64,000 nt of DNA, from assembly GCA_022843925.1 (NCBI GenBank), contig JALHMS010000023.1, positions 1 through 64,000 on the forward strand. The letters are read 5' to 3'. Position numbers and translations under genes: made by a program. Shown piece by piece: positions 8,259-16,543 of the stretch; positions within the stretch are counted from its first letter, which is position 1; each line of letters begins with the position of its first letter. The DNA is from Burkholderiales bacterium (GTDB taxonomy: Bacteria; Pseudomonadota; Gammaproteobacteria; Burkholderiales; Ga0077523). The notes under the pieces were generated by a model that worked only from the letters and a program-made list of their open reading frames with translations, ran no database searches and was not told the origin of the DNA.

Positions 8259-9845
8259 TCAGCCCTTCGGATGACCGGGATCGGTCACGAGAGGCGTCTT
8301 GCCCAGACGTTCGAAGGACGCCTGCTTGATCCACTTGCGGTCCAGCTTCCCGGCGTTGCCCGTGATCGGAAAGCTTTCGAAGTGCAGGAGGTAGGCGGGC
8401 ACCATGTGCCGGGGCAGCTGCGCTTTCAGGTACTGCAGCAACGCGTGTTGGGGAAGCGGTTCTCCGCTCACTGTCGTGTAGGCGCAACCGACGTCCTCTC
8501 CGACTTCGATGTTCTGTACGGCGAAGGCCACGGCATCGACGACGTCCGGATGCCGCACGACCTCGGTTTCGACCTCCGTCGGGCTCACGCGGAAGCCCTG
8601 GGTCTTGATCATGTCGTCGGCGCGGGCGACGAAGTAGAGGTAACCCTCGTCGTCCTTGTAGGCGCGGTCGCCGCTGAACACGAGTGTCTCGCCGGGGAAC
8701 CTGGGATGCGTGCGGAACACCTTGGCCGTGTTCTCGGGATCGCGCCAGTATCCCTTCGTGACCGTGGCGCCCCGGTGGACGAGTTCACCCACGACATTCG
8801 GCGCACACTCCTCACCGTGCTCGTCGAGCACCATCACCTGGCAGTCGGGGATGGCCTTGCCGACGGAGGTCGGGTGGGCGTCGAGCTTGTCCGGATCGAG
8901 ATACGTGGAACGGAACGCCTCGGTCAGACCGAACATCGAGAAGATGCGCGCGCTCTTGAAGGTCGACCGGAGGTCCTTGATCATGTCCTCGGAGATGCGT
9001 CCCCCCGTCGTACACACATACCGCAGGGCGGAGAAGTCATGGTTGGCCGTCGCGAGCTTGAGTCGCTTGTCGAACATCTTCGTGATGATGACCGGCATCA
9101 CGGGCAGAGCGGTGATCGACTCCTTCGCGAGCATAGAGAACAGGTCGTTGGGCAAGGCCAGTTCGTGCAGGTAAAGCGTCGCGCCCTTGCGGATCGTCTG
9201 CCAGATCTGATTGAGGCCGTAGTCGAAGTTGAACGACAGCACGCATCCGATCCGCTCGTCCTGATGGGTCCCGAGATACTCGGCGATGATGTCCGCGCCA
9301 TCGGCCAGATTGCGCTGCGAGATCAGGATGCCCTTCGGCCGGCCGGTGGACCCTGACGAATAGATGATCGCTGCGTTGTCGTTGCCGATGCGATCGAAGA
9401 AGTCGCGCGGCTGAACGAATCGCCGCATGTAGGGCAGGTTCGGCCAGGTCTGATCGATCTCGCCGTGACCGGTGATGAGCTTGGTGATCCCGGCGAACTC
9501 GATCACTTCGTTCAGGCGCTCGGTATCGGTCACCATCGCGACCATGCCCGAGTTGTCGATGATGTGACGGATGTTCGGCCCCTTGAGACGCGGCAGGATC
9601 GGCACGAACACCGCGTTGGCGAACAGGGCTCCCAGAATCACCGACACCTGGTCGACGGTCTTCTCCATGCAGATGCCGATGCGATCGCCGGGCTGGATAC
9701 CGAGGTCCCGAAGGCACGCCGCCGTTGCCAGCGCCTCGTTCAGCAGCTCGGAGAACGTCACCGAACGCTCGCGCCCAACGATCGCGGTCTTGTTCGGCAG
9801 GCGCTCTGCAGTTTCGAGCAGAAAGCGAGGGATCGACCTGAGCAT
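8259..9845 (-). CDS. Adenylate-forming acyl/aminoacyl ligase (exosortase-A-associated/VinN-like)
   Basis: A 528-residue ANL-superfamily ligase. The P-loop is YSSGSTGRPKG (162-172); MFGLTEAFRSTYL resembles the motif typical of acyl-CoA ligases located near exosortase A genes; the hinge region DDMIKTQGFR and the C-terminal catalytic Lys in NAGKLDRKW (about K500) are all present, so it should be active. It would adenylate an acid and load it on a thiol, most simply the phosphopantetheine of the carrier protein encoded just upstream. In vicenistatin biosynthesis the equivalent enzyme, VinN, loads 3-methylaspartate on VinL, and the neighbouring glutamate mutase makes that substrate plausible. A fatty acid or another amino acid cannot be excluded. 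Start ATG has GGAGG eight bases away. Confidence 0.85.
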   Translation of the reverse strand: MLRSIPRFLLETAERLPNKTAIVGRERSVTFSELLNEALATAACLRDLGIQPGDRIGICMEKTVDQVSVILGALFANAVFVPILPRLKGPNIRHIIDNSGMVAMVTDTERLNEVIEFAGITKLITGHGEIDQTWPNLPYMRRFVQPRDFFDRIGNDNAAIIYSSGSTGRPKGILISQRNLADGADIIAEYLGTHQDERIGCVLSFNFDYGLNQIWQTIRKGATLYLHELALPNDLFSMLAKESITALPVMPVIITKMFDKRLKLATANHDFSALRYVCTTGGRISEDMIKDLRSTFKSARIFSMFGLTEAFRSTYLDPDKLDAHPTSVGKAIPDCQVMVLDEHGEECAPNVVGELVHRGATVTKGYWRDPENTAKVFRTHPRFPGETLVFSGDRAYKDDEGYLYFVARADDMIKTQGFRVSPTEVETEVVRHPDVVDAVAFAVQNIEVGEDVGCAYTTVSGEPLPQHALLQYLKAQLPRHMVPAYLLHFESFPITGNAGKLDRKWIKQASFERLGKTPLVTDPGHPKG

Positions 9846-9883
9846 TGCGTCCTCCAGTGAAGTGTGACGGATTTGGTGGCGCC

Positions 9884-9907
9884 GGCTCCCCGCGAGATGG
9901 GGGAGCC
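9884..9907. other. Hairpin between carrier-protein and ligase genes
   Basis: An 8-bp perfect stem (ggctcccc/ggggagcc) with an 8-base loop lies in the 138-base gap between the ACP and ligase genes. On the minus strand, the transcribed direction, there is no T-run after it, so it is not a classic terminator. It could damp read-through and lower ligase expression relative to ACP, or protect the upstream message. Function is unproven. Confidence 0.45.
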
Positions 9908-9983
9908 CGGCAGTTTTTCAGACCGGCGCCGGAAGCAAGTGGCTTGCCACTGAAAAGCCCCCGTGGGCCGCAGGATTCGGCAG

Positions 9984-10226
9984 CTAGGCGGCCTTCCGCT
10001 TGTCGATCAGCGCCACGATGCGCGCCAGGGATGCCAGGTTCTCGCGGGTGAGGTCCTCGGCTTCGAGTTCGACGCCGAACTCCTCCTGGATGAAAACGGC
10101 GAGCTGGACGATGCTGAAGGAGTCGAGGATCTTCGCCTCCAGCAGGTCTGCCTCGGCATCGACCTTTCCCTTGTAGCCCACCTCATCGCGGATGTACCCA
10201 GTCAGGACTTCCACTTCCGGTCGCAT
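9984..10226 (-). CDS. Stand-alone acyl carrier protein
   Basis: An 80-residue acyl or peptidyl carrier protein. The phosphopantetheine serine is in AKILDSFSIVQL (S36), with Phe replacing the more usual Leu after the Ser, followed by the acidic helix EEFGVELEAEDL expected of carrier proteins. I start at the ATG at 10226, which has GAGAGGAG upstream; the longer frame is Arg-rich and unlike the family. It is encoded between the GNAT-like gene and the ligase, so it probably carries the ligase product as a thioester for decarboxylation and transfer (role of VinL in vicenistatin biosynthesis). Confidence 0.87.
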   Translation of the reverse strand: MRPEVEVLTGYIRDEVGYKGKVDAEADLLEAKILDSFSIVQLAVFIQEEFGVELEAEDLTRENLASLARIVALIDKRKAA

Positions 10227-10448
10227 ATCGCGAACTCCTCTCGGTCTCGACCACCCGACCCGGCGCGTCTGCAACGCACGAACGGCGTTGCGCGAGACTG
10301 GCGCGGGCACAGGGGACACATGGATGGAACGGATCGGGAACAATCCGAGTAGAGGCCGGTGGCAGGCACGAACCGTTCCCGAGGTTGGCGCGCGCGAGGG
10401 TGACCAGGCGCCGCAGGACGGCTCAGGCCATCGCGAGCGAAACCGTGT

Positions 10449-11192
10449 TCATCCGGGCCCGCTGGTGTGCGACACAGCGTCAGTCGCTGTCGCAGATTGT
10501 CCGCGGAGCAGAACGTCGGGCCGCAGATCGATGTGGACCTTGGACCGGCCGACCGTCAGGCAGACATACGGGAACACCGTGGCGAGCATCAGTTCCAGTC
10601 CCCACACCTGCAGGAAGAGCGCGCGCCCTGCCACCTTCCAGCCGAGGTGTTGATGTGAGCGCCGCGAGGCAAGGTTGAAGCGGGTCAGGCGGCTGAACGT
10701 GTACTTGATGCCTCGACGGGTCAGATACTCGTTCGCGCCGTTCCAGAGACCGACGAAGCCCAGGCCCATCCGGTGCTCGGGAAAGAGATAGAAGTCGAAA
10801 TCGAAGACGGCCTGGTCCACGGGATGAAGCCGATACCGGCAGCGCACCTCGTCCTCGTCGTACGACTCGAAACAGAACCACATGTACCCGATGAACTGGT
10901 CGCGACGGAACGCGCCGAGACATACCGATCGCTGGACGAAACGCTGGGCCATGATCTCGGGCCGCACGGGCATCCTGGCGATCTCCGGATCCCCGGGCAG
11001 GATTTCGCGGATCTCCAGCTGCCGTCCGAGCGACCCGCGAAGCAGAGGCTTGTCGGAGATGGGCTGCACCATCAATTCGTACACCTGCAGGCGAAGGCGT
11101 GGCGAGATGGACGACAGCACGCGATCGGTCGCGTAGAGCAGTCCGGCGCCAAGACCGAACTCCCTGAACGGACCGAGGATCTTTTTCAGCAT
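10449..11192 (-). CDS. GNAT-like acyltransferase, first gene of the mutase/ACP operon
   Basis: A 247-residue protein with a GNAT-fold pattern in its middle: QFIGYMWFCFE beta strands, an acidic-aromatic FDFDFYLFPEHRMGLGF segment at the acyl-donor loop and a later NLASRRSHQHLGWK segment of the type that closes GNAT domains. The N terminus has an amphipathic stretch and the C-terminal part is hydrophobic, so membrane association is possible. Donor and acceptor are unknown; by position it could take an aminoacyl group from the carrier protein. Start ATG is preceded by GAGGGT. The 222-base gap to the ACP gene is the largest in the cluster and may hold a second promoter. Confidence 0.65.
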   Translation of the reverse strand: MLKKILGPFREFGLGAGLLYATDRVLSSISPRLRLQVYELMVQPISDKPLLRGSLGRQLEIREILPGDPEIARMPVRPEIMAQRFVQRSVCLGAFRRDQFIGYMWFCFESYDEDEVRCRYRLHPVDQAVFDFDFYLFPEHRMGLGFVGLWNGANEYLTRRGIKYTFSRLTRFNLASRRSHQHLGWKVAGRALFLQVWGLELMLATVFPYVCLTVGRSKVHIDLRPDVLLRGQSATATDAVSHTSGPG

Positions 11193-11463
11193 CTGACAGA
11201 ACCCTCAGGAATGAACGGTCTTCCGCCTCGGGCGACTGGCACGCCGCGCGGACCTCCGGTTTGCCTGGACCTCAAGCAACACGCACGCCGGACGCCCTGG
11301 ACCGCCATGGGGCTGCGCGCCGTCGGGGAGGCGACGTCCGATCAGCGGATCGGGCCTACCGCGCAGGCAGTGTCCAATGCCGTCGGGCGGGGTAGCTGCC
11401 AGCGGGAGGTCGCCACGGTTGCCGCGCACAGGCCGGCACTGCGGGCATGTCGACCCGGCCTCT

Positions 11464-12132
11464 CTAAGCCGGCGCGGCGATGCGGCGCAGGCGCTGGGCG
11501 TCGACGATCTCGACCTGCTCGCGCCCGAGAGACACCAGCCCCTGCTCGGCGAAGCTCTTGAGCAGGCGGCTCACGATCTCGCGAACACTACCCAGCTCGT
11601 CCGCGAGCGCCTGGTGGGTCGCGTGGACCACGCGACCCTTTCCCAGGAGCAAGGTCGCCAACCGCTGATCGAGGCGCTGGAAGGCCACGGCCTCCACCAG
11701 TTGCATGAGCTCTGCGATGCGCTCGGCGAAGAGCGCGAAGACGTAGTCACGAAATGGCGGGTGCTCCGCGAGCAGCCGCGAGAACACCGGCTGCGGCAAG
11801 GCCACCGCGAGCACCGCGGACTCCGCCACGCCGCGGGCGTTGTAGGCCACGCGCCCGAGCAGGCAGCTCGACGTGAGGATGCAGGCCTCGCCGGGCACCA
11901 CGCGGTAGAGCTGCAGTTCCCGTCCGTTCGCACCCACCTTCGAGACCCGGATGGTCCCGTCGAGCAGAAGCGGGAAGGCCTGGCACGGACTCTCCTCGTC
12001 GAAAAGCACCGTGCCGGCGGGCACGGCCATGACGTGCGCGTCCTCGAGCAGTCGCGTGAGGGCGGCATCGGTCAACGATTCCAACGCGGGGTAGAGCGCG
12101 CGGATGCGGTTCGTGATCTCTTCGGATTTCAT
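11464..12132 (-). CDS. Crp/Fnr-family transcriptional regulator
   Basis: A 222-residue regulator with an N-terminal cyclic-nucleotide-binding-like beta-roll and a C-terminal winged helix (ALADELGSVREIVSRLLKSFAEQG as recognition helix region). Three Cys residues occur in the sensor half; the EACILTSSCLLG segment, seen in regulators of stress or anaerobic genes, might make it redox responsive, but no Fnr-type four-Cys cluster is evident. The ATG at 12132 is the first Met that starts the domain. It lies 53 bases downstream of the AraC gene on the same strand. The 3' end is duplicated at 3508-3690. Confidence 0.85.
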   Translation of the reverse strand: MKSEEITNRIRALYPALESLTDAALTRLLEDAHVMAVPAGTVLFDEESPCQAFPLLLDGTIRVSKVGANGRELQLYRVVPGEACILTSSCLLGRVAYNARGVAESAVLAVALPQPVFSRLLAEHPPFRDYVFALFAERIAELMQLVEAVAFQRLDQRLATLLLGKGRVVHATHQALADELGSVREIVSRLLKSFAEQGLVSLGREQVEIVDAQRLRRIAAPA

Positions 12133-12185
12133 CCCGTGACCATAGGGTCGTCGTCGCGAACTGTAAAGCGCCGGAACACCGTCCG

Positions 12186-13256
12186 TCACCGCTCGCGCCG
12201 CGCCGTCTCCGAGGGACGTTCGCCGAACATCCTCCGATAGTCCGCGGAGAACTGGCTCGGATGCCAGAAGCCCCAGCGCGCAGCGACATCGGCGACCCGC
12301 TCGTCCGGGGTCGTCCGGCGGAGTTCGCGCCGCACGCCGTTCAGTCGTAGCGCCCGCAGGAACTGTACGGGGCTCACGCCCAGAATCTCCTGGAAGCTGT
12401 ACTGCAACGTGCGACGGCTCACTCCCAATGCGGCACACAGCTCGGCGACGGTGACCGGCACTTCGCGCTGCGCATGCAGATGCTCCCGCGCGCGCTCCAC
12501 GAGCCGGGTGCGGGATCGCAACGACAGCACCGGCTGACCGATCAGCCGGCTGCCGGCCTGGGCGCCCGGCTGGCGGGCAGATCGGGCAACCTCCTGACTG
12601 CCGCCGCCCGCGAACACCGCATCCACGCCGACCAGAAGGGACGACACCAGCGCCCGGCGGACCTCGGGACGGTCGAACACGGCGGTCGCGCCGCCCTCCA
12701 CGGCGTCGAGGAATGCAAGCGCGAGGGTGCCCAGCCGGCGGAGTGCCGGGGAGTCCGACAGGACGGCAGGAAGGATCGCGGGCAGTGGGCCCTCCGCGCG
12801 ATCGTCAGGGTCGTCGCGCAGGAGCGCCGCCGGCACGGCGATGCCGATCACGTCGAAATCGCGGGGGGCCCGCAGGCTGAAATCGCCCGGCGCGCCGAAG
12901 GCGAAGCCGGTGCCCGCCGGCAGGCTGTGGTCGTGGAACGCGGCATCGCCCCCCGAGGCGACGATGAGCCCGAGGATGCACGCCCCCGGCCAGGCGCGTC
13001 CGGACTGGAAGACCATCTGGTTCGTCCGTTCCCGGAACACCTGCACGTCGTCGACCCATGTCTCGGTGACGTGCCCGGCGAAGCGCCCGCGCGTCAGCTG
13101 CTCGTAGCGCTGGTCCCAGGCGGCGAGGGCCTCGGCATGCTCGTCGGCGTCGCGGAAGGCGAGCTGCGCGCACCGGAAGGATGCCGGCGCTGCGCGGGCG
13201 GCAGGCTCGGCGCACAGGGTGGGGGCGGGCAGCGGTGGGAAGATCGACGAGGTCAT
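12186..13256 (-). CDS. AraC-family regulator (EutR-like), divergent from the amine dehydrogenase operon
   Basis: A 356-residue regulator with an unassigned N-terminal sensing domain (about 230 residues, rich in Ala and Asp) and a C-terminal double helix-turn-helix: VTVAELCAALGVSRRTLQYSFQEILGVSPVQFLR and the second helix with VADVAARWGFWHPSQFSADYRRMFGE. The layout resembles the ethanolamine regulator EutR subgroup. It is transcribed away from the aauBEDA genes, a usual place for their activator, so it may sense an amine or its aldehyde; this is inference. The ATG at 13256 is chosen because the upstream extension is Arg-rich and overlaps the MITE. Confidence 0.8.
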   Translation of the reverse strand: MTSSIFPPLPAPTLCAEPAARAAPASFRCAQLAFRDADEHAEALAAWDQRYEQLTRGRFAGHVTETWVDDVQVFRERTNQMVFQSGRAWPGACILGLIVASGGDAAFHDHSLPAGTGFAFGAPGDFSLRAPRDFDVIGIAVPAALLRDDPDDRAEGPLPAILPAVLSDSPALRRLGTLALAFLDAVEGGATAVFDRPEVRRALVSSLLVGVDAVFAGGGSQEVARSARQPGAQAGSRLIGQPVLSLRSRTRLVERAREHLHAQREVPVTVAELCAALGVSRRTLQYSFQEILGVSPVQFLRALRLNGVRRELRRTTPDERVADVAARWGFWHPSQFSADYRRMFGERPSETARRER

Positions 13257-13433
13257 CCGTGGCAACGCGATGGTTGGAAATACGAAGCGGCGGCCAGCAC
13301 TTTTCGGTCCCGTGCGGCCCGGGGGTAGTCTGAAGCCCGTTCGGCAGCCTTGCCGATTTTCGATACCGGTGCGTGGCGGGCGACAGTACGCTCCGTACCG
13401 TCGGGTGGGCAAGGCCGACCCTTGTTGGGACTT
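13257..13433. promoter_or_regulatory. Divergent regulator-aau intergenic region
   Basis: The 177 bases between the AraC start and the MITE must hold the promoter for the regulator and, unless the MITE provides one, that of the amine dehydrogenase operon. I see no unmistakable -35/-10 pair; short inverted segments such as gtacgctccgtac (13386-13398) are present and could be regulator sites. The assignment rests on position only. Confidence 0.35.
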
Positions 13434-13597
13434 AGGAGCCTTTCGGACTTGGGATGATTCGGCTGCAACGGTGGGAGAGCGGTCCATGTTCCGCCGCTTT
13501 CCCCTCACGTATTCCCGATACGTTCGTCGACATCGTCAGAATCTGTCCTCGCTCGCCCCCCGTTTCGCTATCGACCACCCAAGCCCGACAGGCTCCT
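13434..13597 (+). mobile_element. 164-bp MITE, copy A
   Basis: Element with terminal inverted repeats of about 20 bp (AGGAGCCTTTCGGACTTGGG at the left, with its near-complement ending in GGCTCCT at the right). Copies B (39190-39353) and C (48344-48507) are the same length and in the opposite orientation. Copy A is flanked by TA on both sides. It ends 15 bases before the aauB start codon, so the aauB ribosome site lies directly against the element. No transposase is encoded, so it would move only with help from elsewhere. Confidence 0.85.
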
Positions 13598-13612
13598 AGG
13601 GAGAACACATTG

Positions 13613-14767
13613 ATGAAGGCCATTCTCGAAGCAGCACGACGGGGGCTTCCGATCCTCGCCCTGGCCGGTCTGATCCAGTCGTTGCCCGCGGCGGCGGATC
13701 TGCCCATCGAGACGCTTGGCAGCGAGCCGGTGGTGAAGGCGAAGACCCGGATCTACATCCCCGACATCGCCATCATGCACATCGCCGACGGCAAGCTGCA
13801 CGTGGTCGACGGCGAGACCGGCGCCTACCAGGGGGTCATCGGCACGGGTTTCACCGGTCAGACCAAGGTCTCCCACGACGGCAAGCAGATCTTCATCGCG
13901 ACGGGCTACTACTCGCGCGGCCAGCGCGGCGAGCGCACCGACATCGTCGAGGTCTGGAATGCGGACACCCTCCGCTTCGAGTACGAGATCCCCATCAGCG
14001 AGAAACGCGCGATGGCCCTCAACTACAAGTGGCTCCTCACGCAGTCGTCCGACAGCCGCTGGCTGATCGTGCAGAACGCCACGCCGGCCACCTCGGTGCA
14101 GGTGATCGACCTGCCCCAGAAGAGGACGGTCTCCGAGATCACTATGCCCGGGTGCTGGGCCATCTATCCCGTGCCGTCCCAGCCGAACCGCTTCGGCGCC
14201 CTGTGCGGCGACGGCACTATGCAGATGGTGACCCTGGCCGAGGATGGCAGCGCCGCGTCGCGCACGATCTCCGAACCGCTGTTCGACCCCGACGCCGACG
14301 CGCTTTTCATCCAGGGTGAACCCACCGGCGACATCTACCACTTCGTCAGCTTCACCGGCAACGTCGTCAGCATCGACCTGAGCGGCGAGACGGCCAAGGC
14401 CGCGGGCAAGTGGTCGCTCGTCTCGACTGCGGAACGCAAGAAGGGCTGGCGTCCGGGTGGCTACCAGCCGCTCGCGCTGCACGTGGACTCCGGCCGCATG
14501 TACGTCGCGATGCATCCGGGCGGCGCTGAGGGCAGCCACAAGAATCCCGCGAAGGAAGTCTGGGTGTACGACGTCGCGACGAAGAAGCGCGTCGCGAAGG
14601 TCCATGGCCACGGTGCGACGGCCATCGCCACCTCCACCGACGGCAAGCTGCTCTACGCGATCGATGCCGAGAAGGCCGCCCTCGTGATCACGCAACTGGG
14701 CAAGAAGCCGAAGGTGCGCGGCACGTTCCAGGTGGGCGAGTTCCCCAGCCAGCTCGAGGTGCGCTGA
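13613..14767 (+). CDS. aauB: Aromatic amine dehydrogenase large subunit
   Basis: A 384-residue exported protein: signal peptide of about 28 residues ending SLPAAA, then a seven-bladed beta-propeller of the quinoprotein amine dehydrogenase heavy chain (IYIPDIAIMHIADGKLHVVDGE, then repeated blade-type strands to SQLEVR). With the small TTQ subunit it oxidises primary amines to aldehydes and ammonia in the periplasm. The start ATG follows AGGGAG, which abuts the MITE. The open frame extends into the MITE, but the signal peptide fixes the start here. The small subunit suggests aromatic amine dehydrogenase rather than methylamine dehydrogenase; substrate range is not decided by sequence alone. Confidence 0.85.
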   Translation: MKAILEAARRGLPILALAGLIQSLPAAADLPIETLGSEPVVKAKTRIYIPDIAIMHIADGKLHVVDGETGAYQGVIGTGFTGQTKVSHDGKQIFIATGYYSRGQRGERTDIVEVWNADTLRFEYEIPISEKRAMALNYKWLLTQSSDSRWLIVQNATPATSVQVIDLPQKRTVSEITMPGCWAIYPVPSQPNRFGALCGDGTMQMVTLAEDGSAASRTISEPLFDPDADALFIQGEPTGDIYHFVSFTGNVVSIDLSGETAKAAGKWSLVSTAERKKGWRPGGYQPLALHVDSGRMYVAMHPGGAEGSHKNPAKEVWVYDVATKKRVAKVHGHGATAIATSTDGKLLYAIDAEKAALVITQLGKKPKVRGTFQVGEFPSQLEVR

Positions 14768-14768
14768 G

Positions 14769-15341
14769 ATGGATCCGTCCGCGATCCTCTCGGATCCGGC
14801 CGCGGCAGGCATCGTCGTGGGTGCGCTCGCACTCATCCTCTTCGGTGCCGCGTGGCACAAGCTGTCGGAGCCGAACGCATTCCTGTCGTCGCTCGCCGCG
14901 TACCGCCTCGTGCCCGACGCCACGCTCGATATCGCGGCGCGCGCGGTGCCCGTCGTCGAGATCGCGCTGGGCATCGGCCTGCTGATCCCGGTGACGCGCG
15001 TGCCGGCGCTCGTCGGGACCGCGCTGCTGATGCTCGCGTACGCCACGGCGATCGGCGTCAATCTGTTGCGCGGTCGCAGCTACATCGACTGCGGCTGCGG
15101 CGGCGCCGCCCATCCGCTGTCGTGGGGTCTCGTCGTCCGCAACGGCGTGCTCGCGGCGGCGGCTCTCGCGGTGAGCGGCCCGACGGCGGACCGCGCGCTC
15201 GGCTGGCTCGATGCCTTCACCCTGATCGCGGGCGTGCTCGCGTTCTATGTCGCCTATCTCATGGCCGACGAACTGCTCCGCCAGGCGAGCCGCATGGCGC
15301 GGGCGGACCGGTCGAGCCACGAAGGGAGTCCCCTCTCATGA
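14769..15341 (+). CDS. aauE: Amine dehydrogenase maturation membrane protein (MauE-like)
   Basis: A 190-residue membrane protein with four or five helices and the conserved loop YIDCGCGG of MauE/AauE proteins (DoxX-like superfamily). MauE and MauD are required for export or disulfide formation of the small subunit, which has six disulfide bonds. It starts one base after the aauB stop and overlaps aauD by four bases (ATGA), so the two are co-translated. Confidence 0.85.
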   Translation: MDPSAILSDPAAAGIVVGALALILFGAAWHKLSEPNAFLSSLAAYRLVPDATLDIAARAVPVVEIALGIGLLIPVTRVPALVGTALLMLAYATAIGVNLLRGRSYIDCGCGGAAHPLSWGLVVRNGVLAAAALAVSGPTADRALGWLDAFTLIAGVLAFYVAYLMADELLRQASRMARADRSSHEGSPLS

Positions 15342-15949
15342 CCAGCATCACCATCTCGAACGCCATCCTGTGGGTCCTCATGCTCGGCGTGATCGTCGCA
15401 CTCTGGGCGCTCGCGCGTCAGGTGGGCATCCTCTACGAGCGCGTCGCCCCGATGGGTGCACTCATCACCGACGCGGGGCCCAAGCTCGGCGAGGCTTCGC
15501 CCAGCTTCGACCTCCCCTCGCTCGACGGCCGCACCATCGCCATCGCCGGCACGCGGCCCAAGAGCCAGCTCGTGTTCTTCCTCTCGCCCACGTGCCCGGT
15601 CTGCAAGAAGCTGCTGCCGATCCTGCGCTCCGCGTCGCAGGCCGAGAAGTCGTGGCTCGACGTCGTGCTCGCGAGCGACGGCGACTCCACGCAGCACCTC
15701 GCCTTCTACCGCGACCAGAACCTCGCGCAGTTCCCGTACGTGCTGTCGGCCGATCTGGGCATGACGTACCGCGTGAGCCGCCTCCCCTATGCCGTGCTGC
15801 TCGACGAGCGGGGCGTGATCCGCGCGAAGGGGCTCATCAACAATCGCGAACAGCTGGAGAGCCTGTTCAACGCCAAGGAGATCGGCGTCGCCTCCGTGCA
15901 GGACTACCTGCAGCGTGGCGCCGGCTCGCAGACCGGCGAGACCGCCTGA
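15338..15949 (+). CDS. aauD: Thiol-disulfide protein for amine dehydrogenase maturation (MauD-like)
   Basis: A 203-residue protein with one N-terminal membrane helix and a periplasmic thioredoxin-like domain carrying the redox motif CPVC (in LSPTCPVCKK). MauD-type proteins help form the disulfides of the TTQ subunit. The cis-proline loop region is SRLPYAVLL. The ATG at 15338 overlaps the aauE stop; a longer frame upstream is the shadow of aauE. Confidence 0.87.
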   Translation: MTSITISNAILWVLMLGVIVALWALARQVGILYERVAPMGALITDAGPKLGEASPSFDLPSLDGRTIAIAGTRPKSQLVFFLSPTCPVCKKLLPILRSASQAEKSWLDVVLASDGDSTQHLAFYRDQNLAQFPYVLSADLGMTYRVSRLPYAVLLDERGVIRAKGLINNREQLESLFNAKEIGVASVQDYLQRGAGSQTGETA

Positions 15950-15969
15950 AACCCCGAAGGAGAATCGAC

Positions 15970-16491
15970 ATGCTCCAGATCATCGAAACGTGGATCGACA
16001 AGATGGCGGAACGCCGCGTCCGCAGCGCCGCGCAGAGTTCGTCCCGTCGCAGTGCCGTCGCGAAGATCGGCACGATGATGGTGGGCGGCGCCGTGCTGCC
16101 GATGCTGCCCTTCGACCGCTCGGGCGGCGAGGCCCACGCCGGCATGCCGGCGATCGACGACCCCATGAAGTGCGAGTACTGGCGCAACTGCGCGCTCGAC
16201 GGATTCCTCTGCACCTGCTGCGGCGGTTCCGTGACGACGTGCCCGCCCGGGGCCGAGGCCTCGAAGGTCACCTGGGTCGGCACCTGCAAGAACCCGAAGG
16301 ACGGCAAGGACTACCTCGTCAGCTACAACGACTGCTGCGGCAAGGTGGCGTGCGGCCGCTGCCTCTGCAACTTCAACGAGCGCGAACGGCCGGCCTACCG
16401 CATGGGCGTGCACAACGACATCAACTGGTGCATGGCGGACAAGCAGACGATGTATCACTGCACGGTGTCCGTCATCGTCGGCGTCGCCTGA
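15970..16491 (+). CDS. aauA: Aromatic amine dehydrogenase small subunit (TTQ precursor)
   Basis: A 173-residue protein with a long Tat-type leader (SSRRSAVAKIG plus hydrophobic core) and a Cys-rich mature part. The two tryptophans that cross-link to form tryptophan tryptophylquinone are W102 (KVTWVGTC) and W153 (NDINWCMAD), 51 residues apart as in known enzymes. D121 in YNDCCGK matches the Asp needed for catalysis and TTQ formation. The segments FLCTCCGG and HNDINWCMA are closer to aromatic amine dehydrogenase than to methylamine dehydrogenase from memory of both sequences. TTQ formation also needs MauG, which is not in this window. Confidence 0.88.
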   Translation: MLQIIETWIDKMAERRVRSAAQSSSRRSAVAKIGTMMVGGAVLPMLPFDRSGGEAHAGMPAIDDPMKCEYWRNCALDGFLCTCCGGSVTTCPPGAEASKVTWVGTCKNPKDGKDYLVSYNDCCGKVACGRCLCNFNERERPAYRMGVHNDINWCMADKQTMYHCTVSVIVGVA

Positions 16492-16543
16492 GTGACTCGG
16501 CAGCCGGGGACGCGTGCAGGCGGCATCGGTGGAGAGCGCATCC

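Noticed and set aside
9884-9918. Rho-independent terminator on the + strand
   Set aside because: A stem and a T-run exist on the + strand, but no + strand gene precedes it and the run starts seven bases after the stem.
13454-13612. Longer aauB start inside the MITE
   Set aside because: The frame is open, but the signal peptide begins at 13613 with a proper ribosome site; the upstream part is mobile-element sequence.
13613-16491. Methylamine dehydrogenase (mau) identity
   Set aside because: The small subunit motifs FLCTCCGG and HNDINWCMA fit aromatic amine dehydrogenase better, so I used aau names, though the two families share chemistry and accessory genes.
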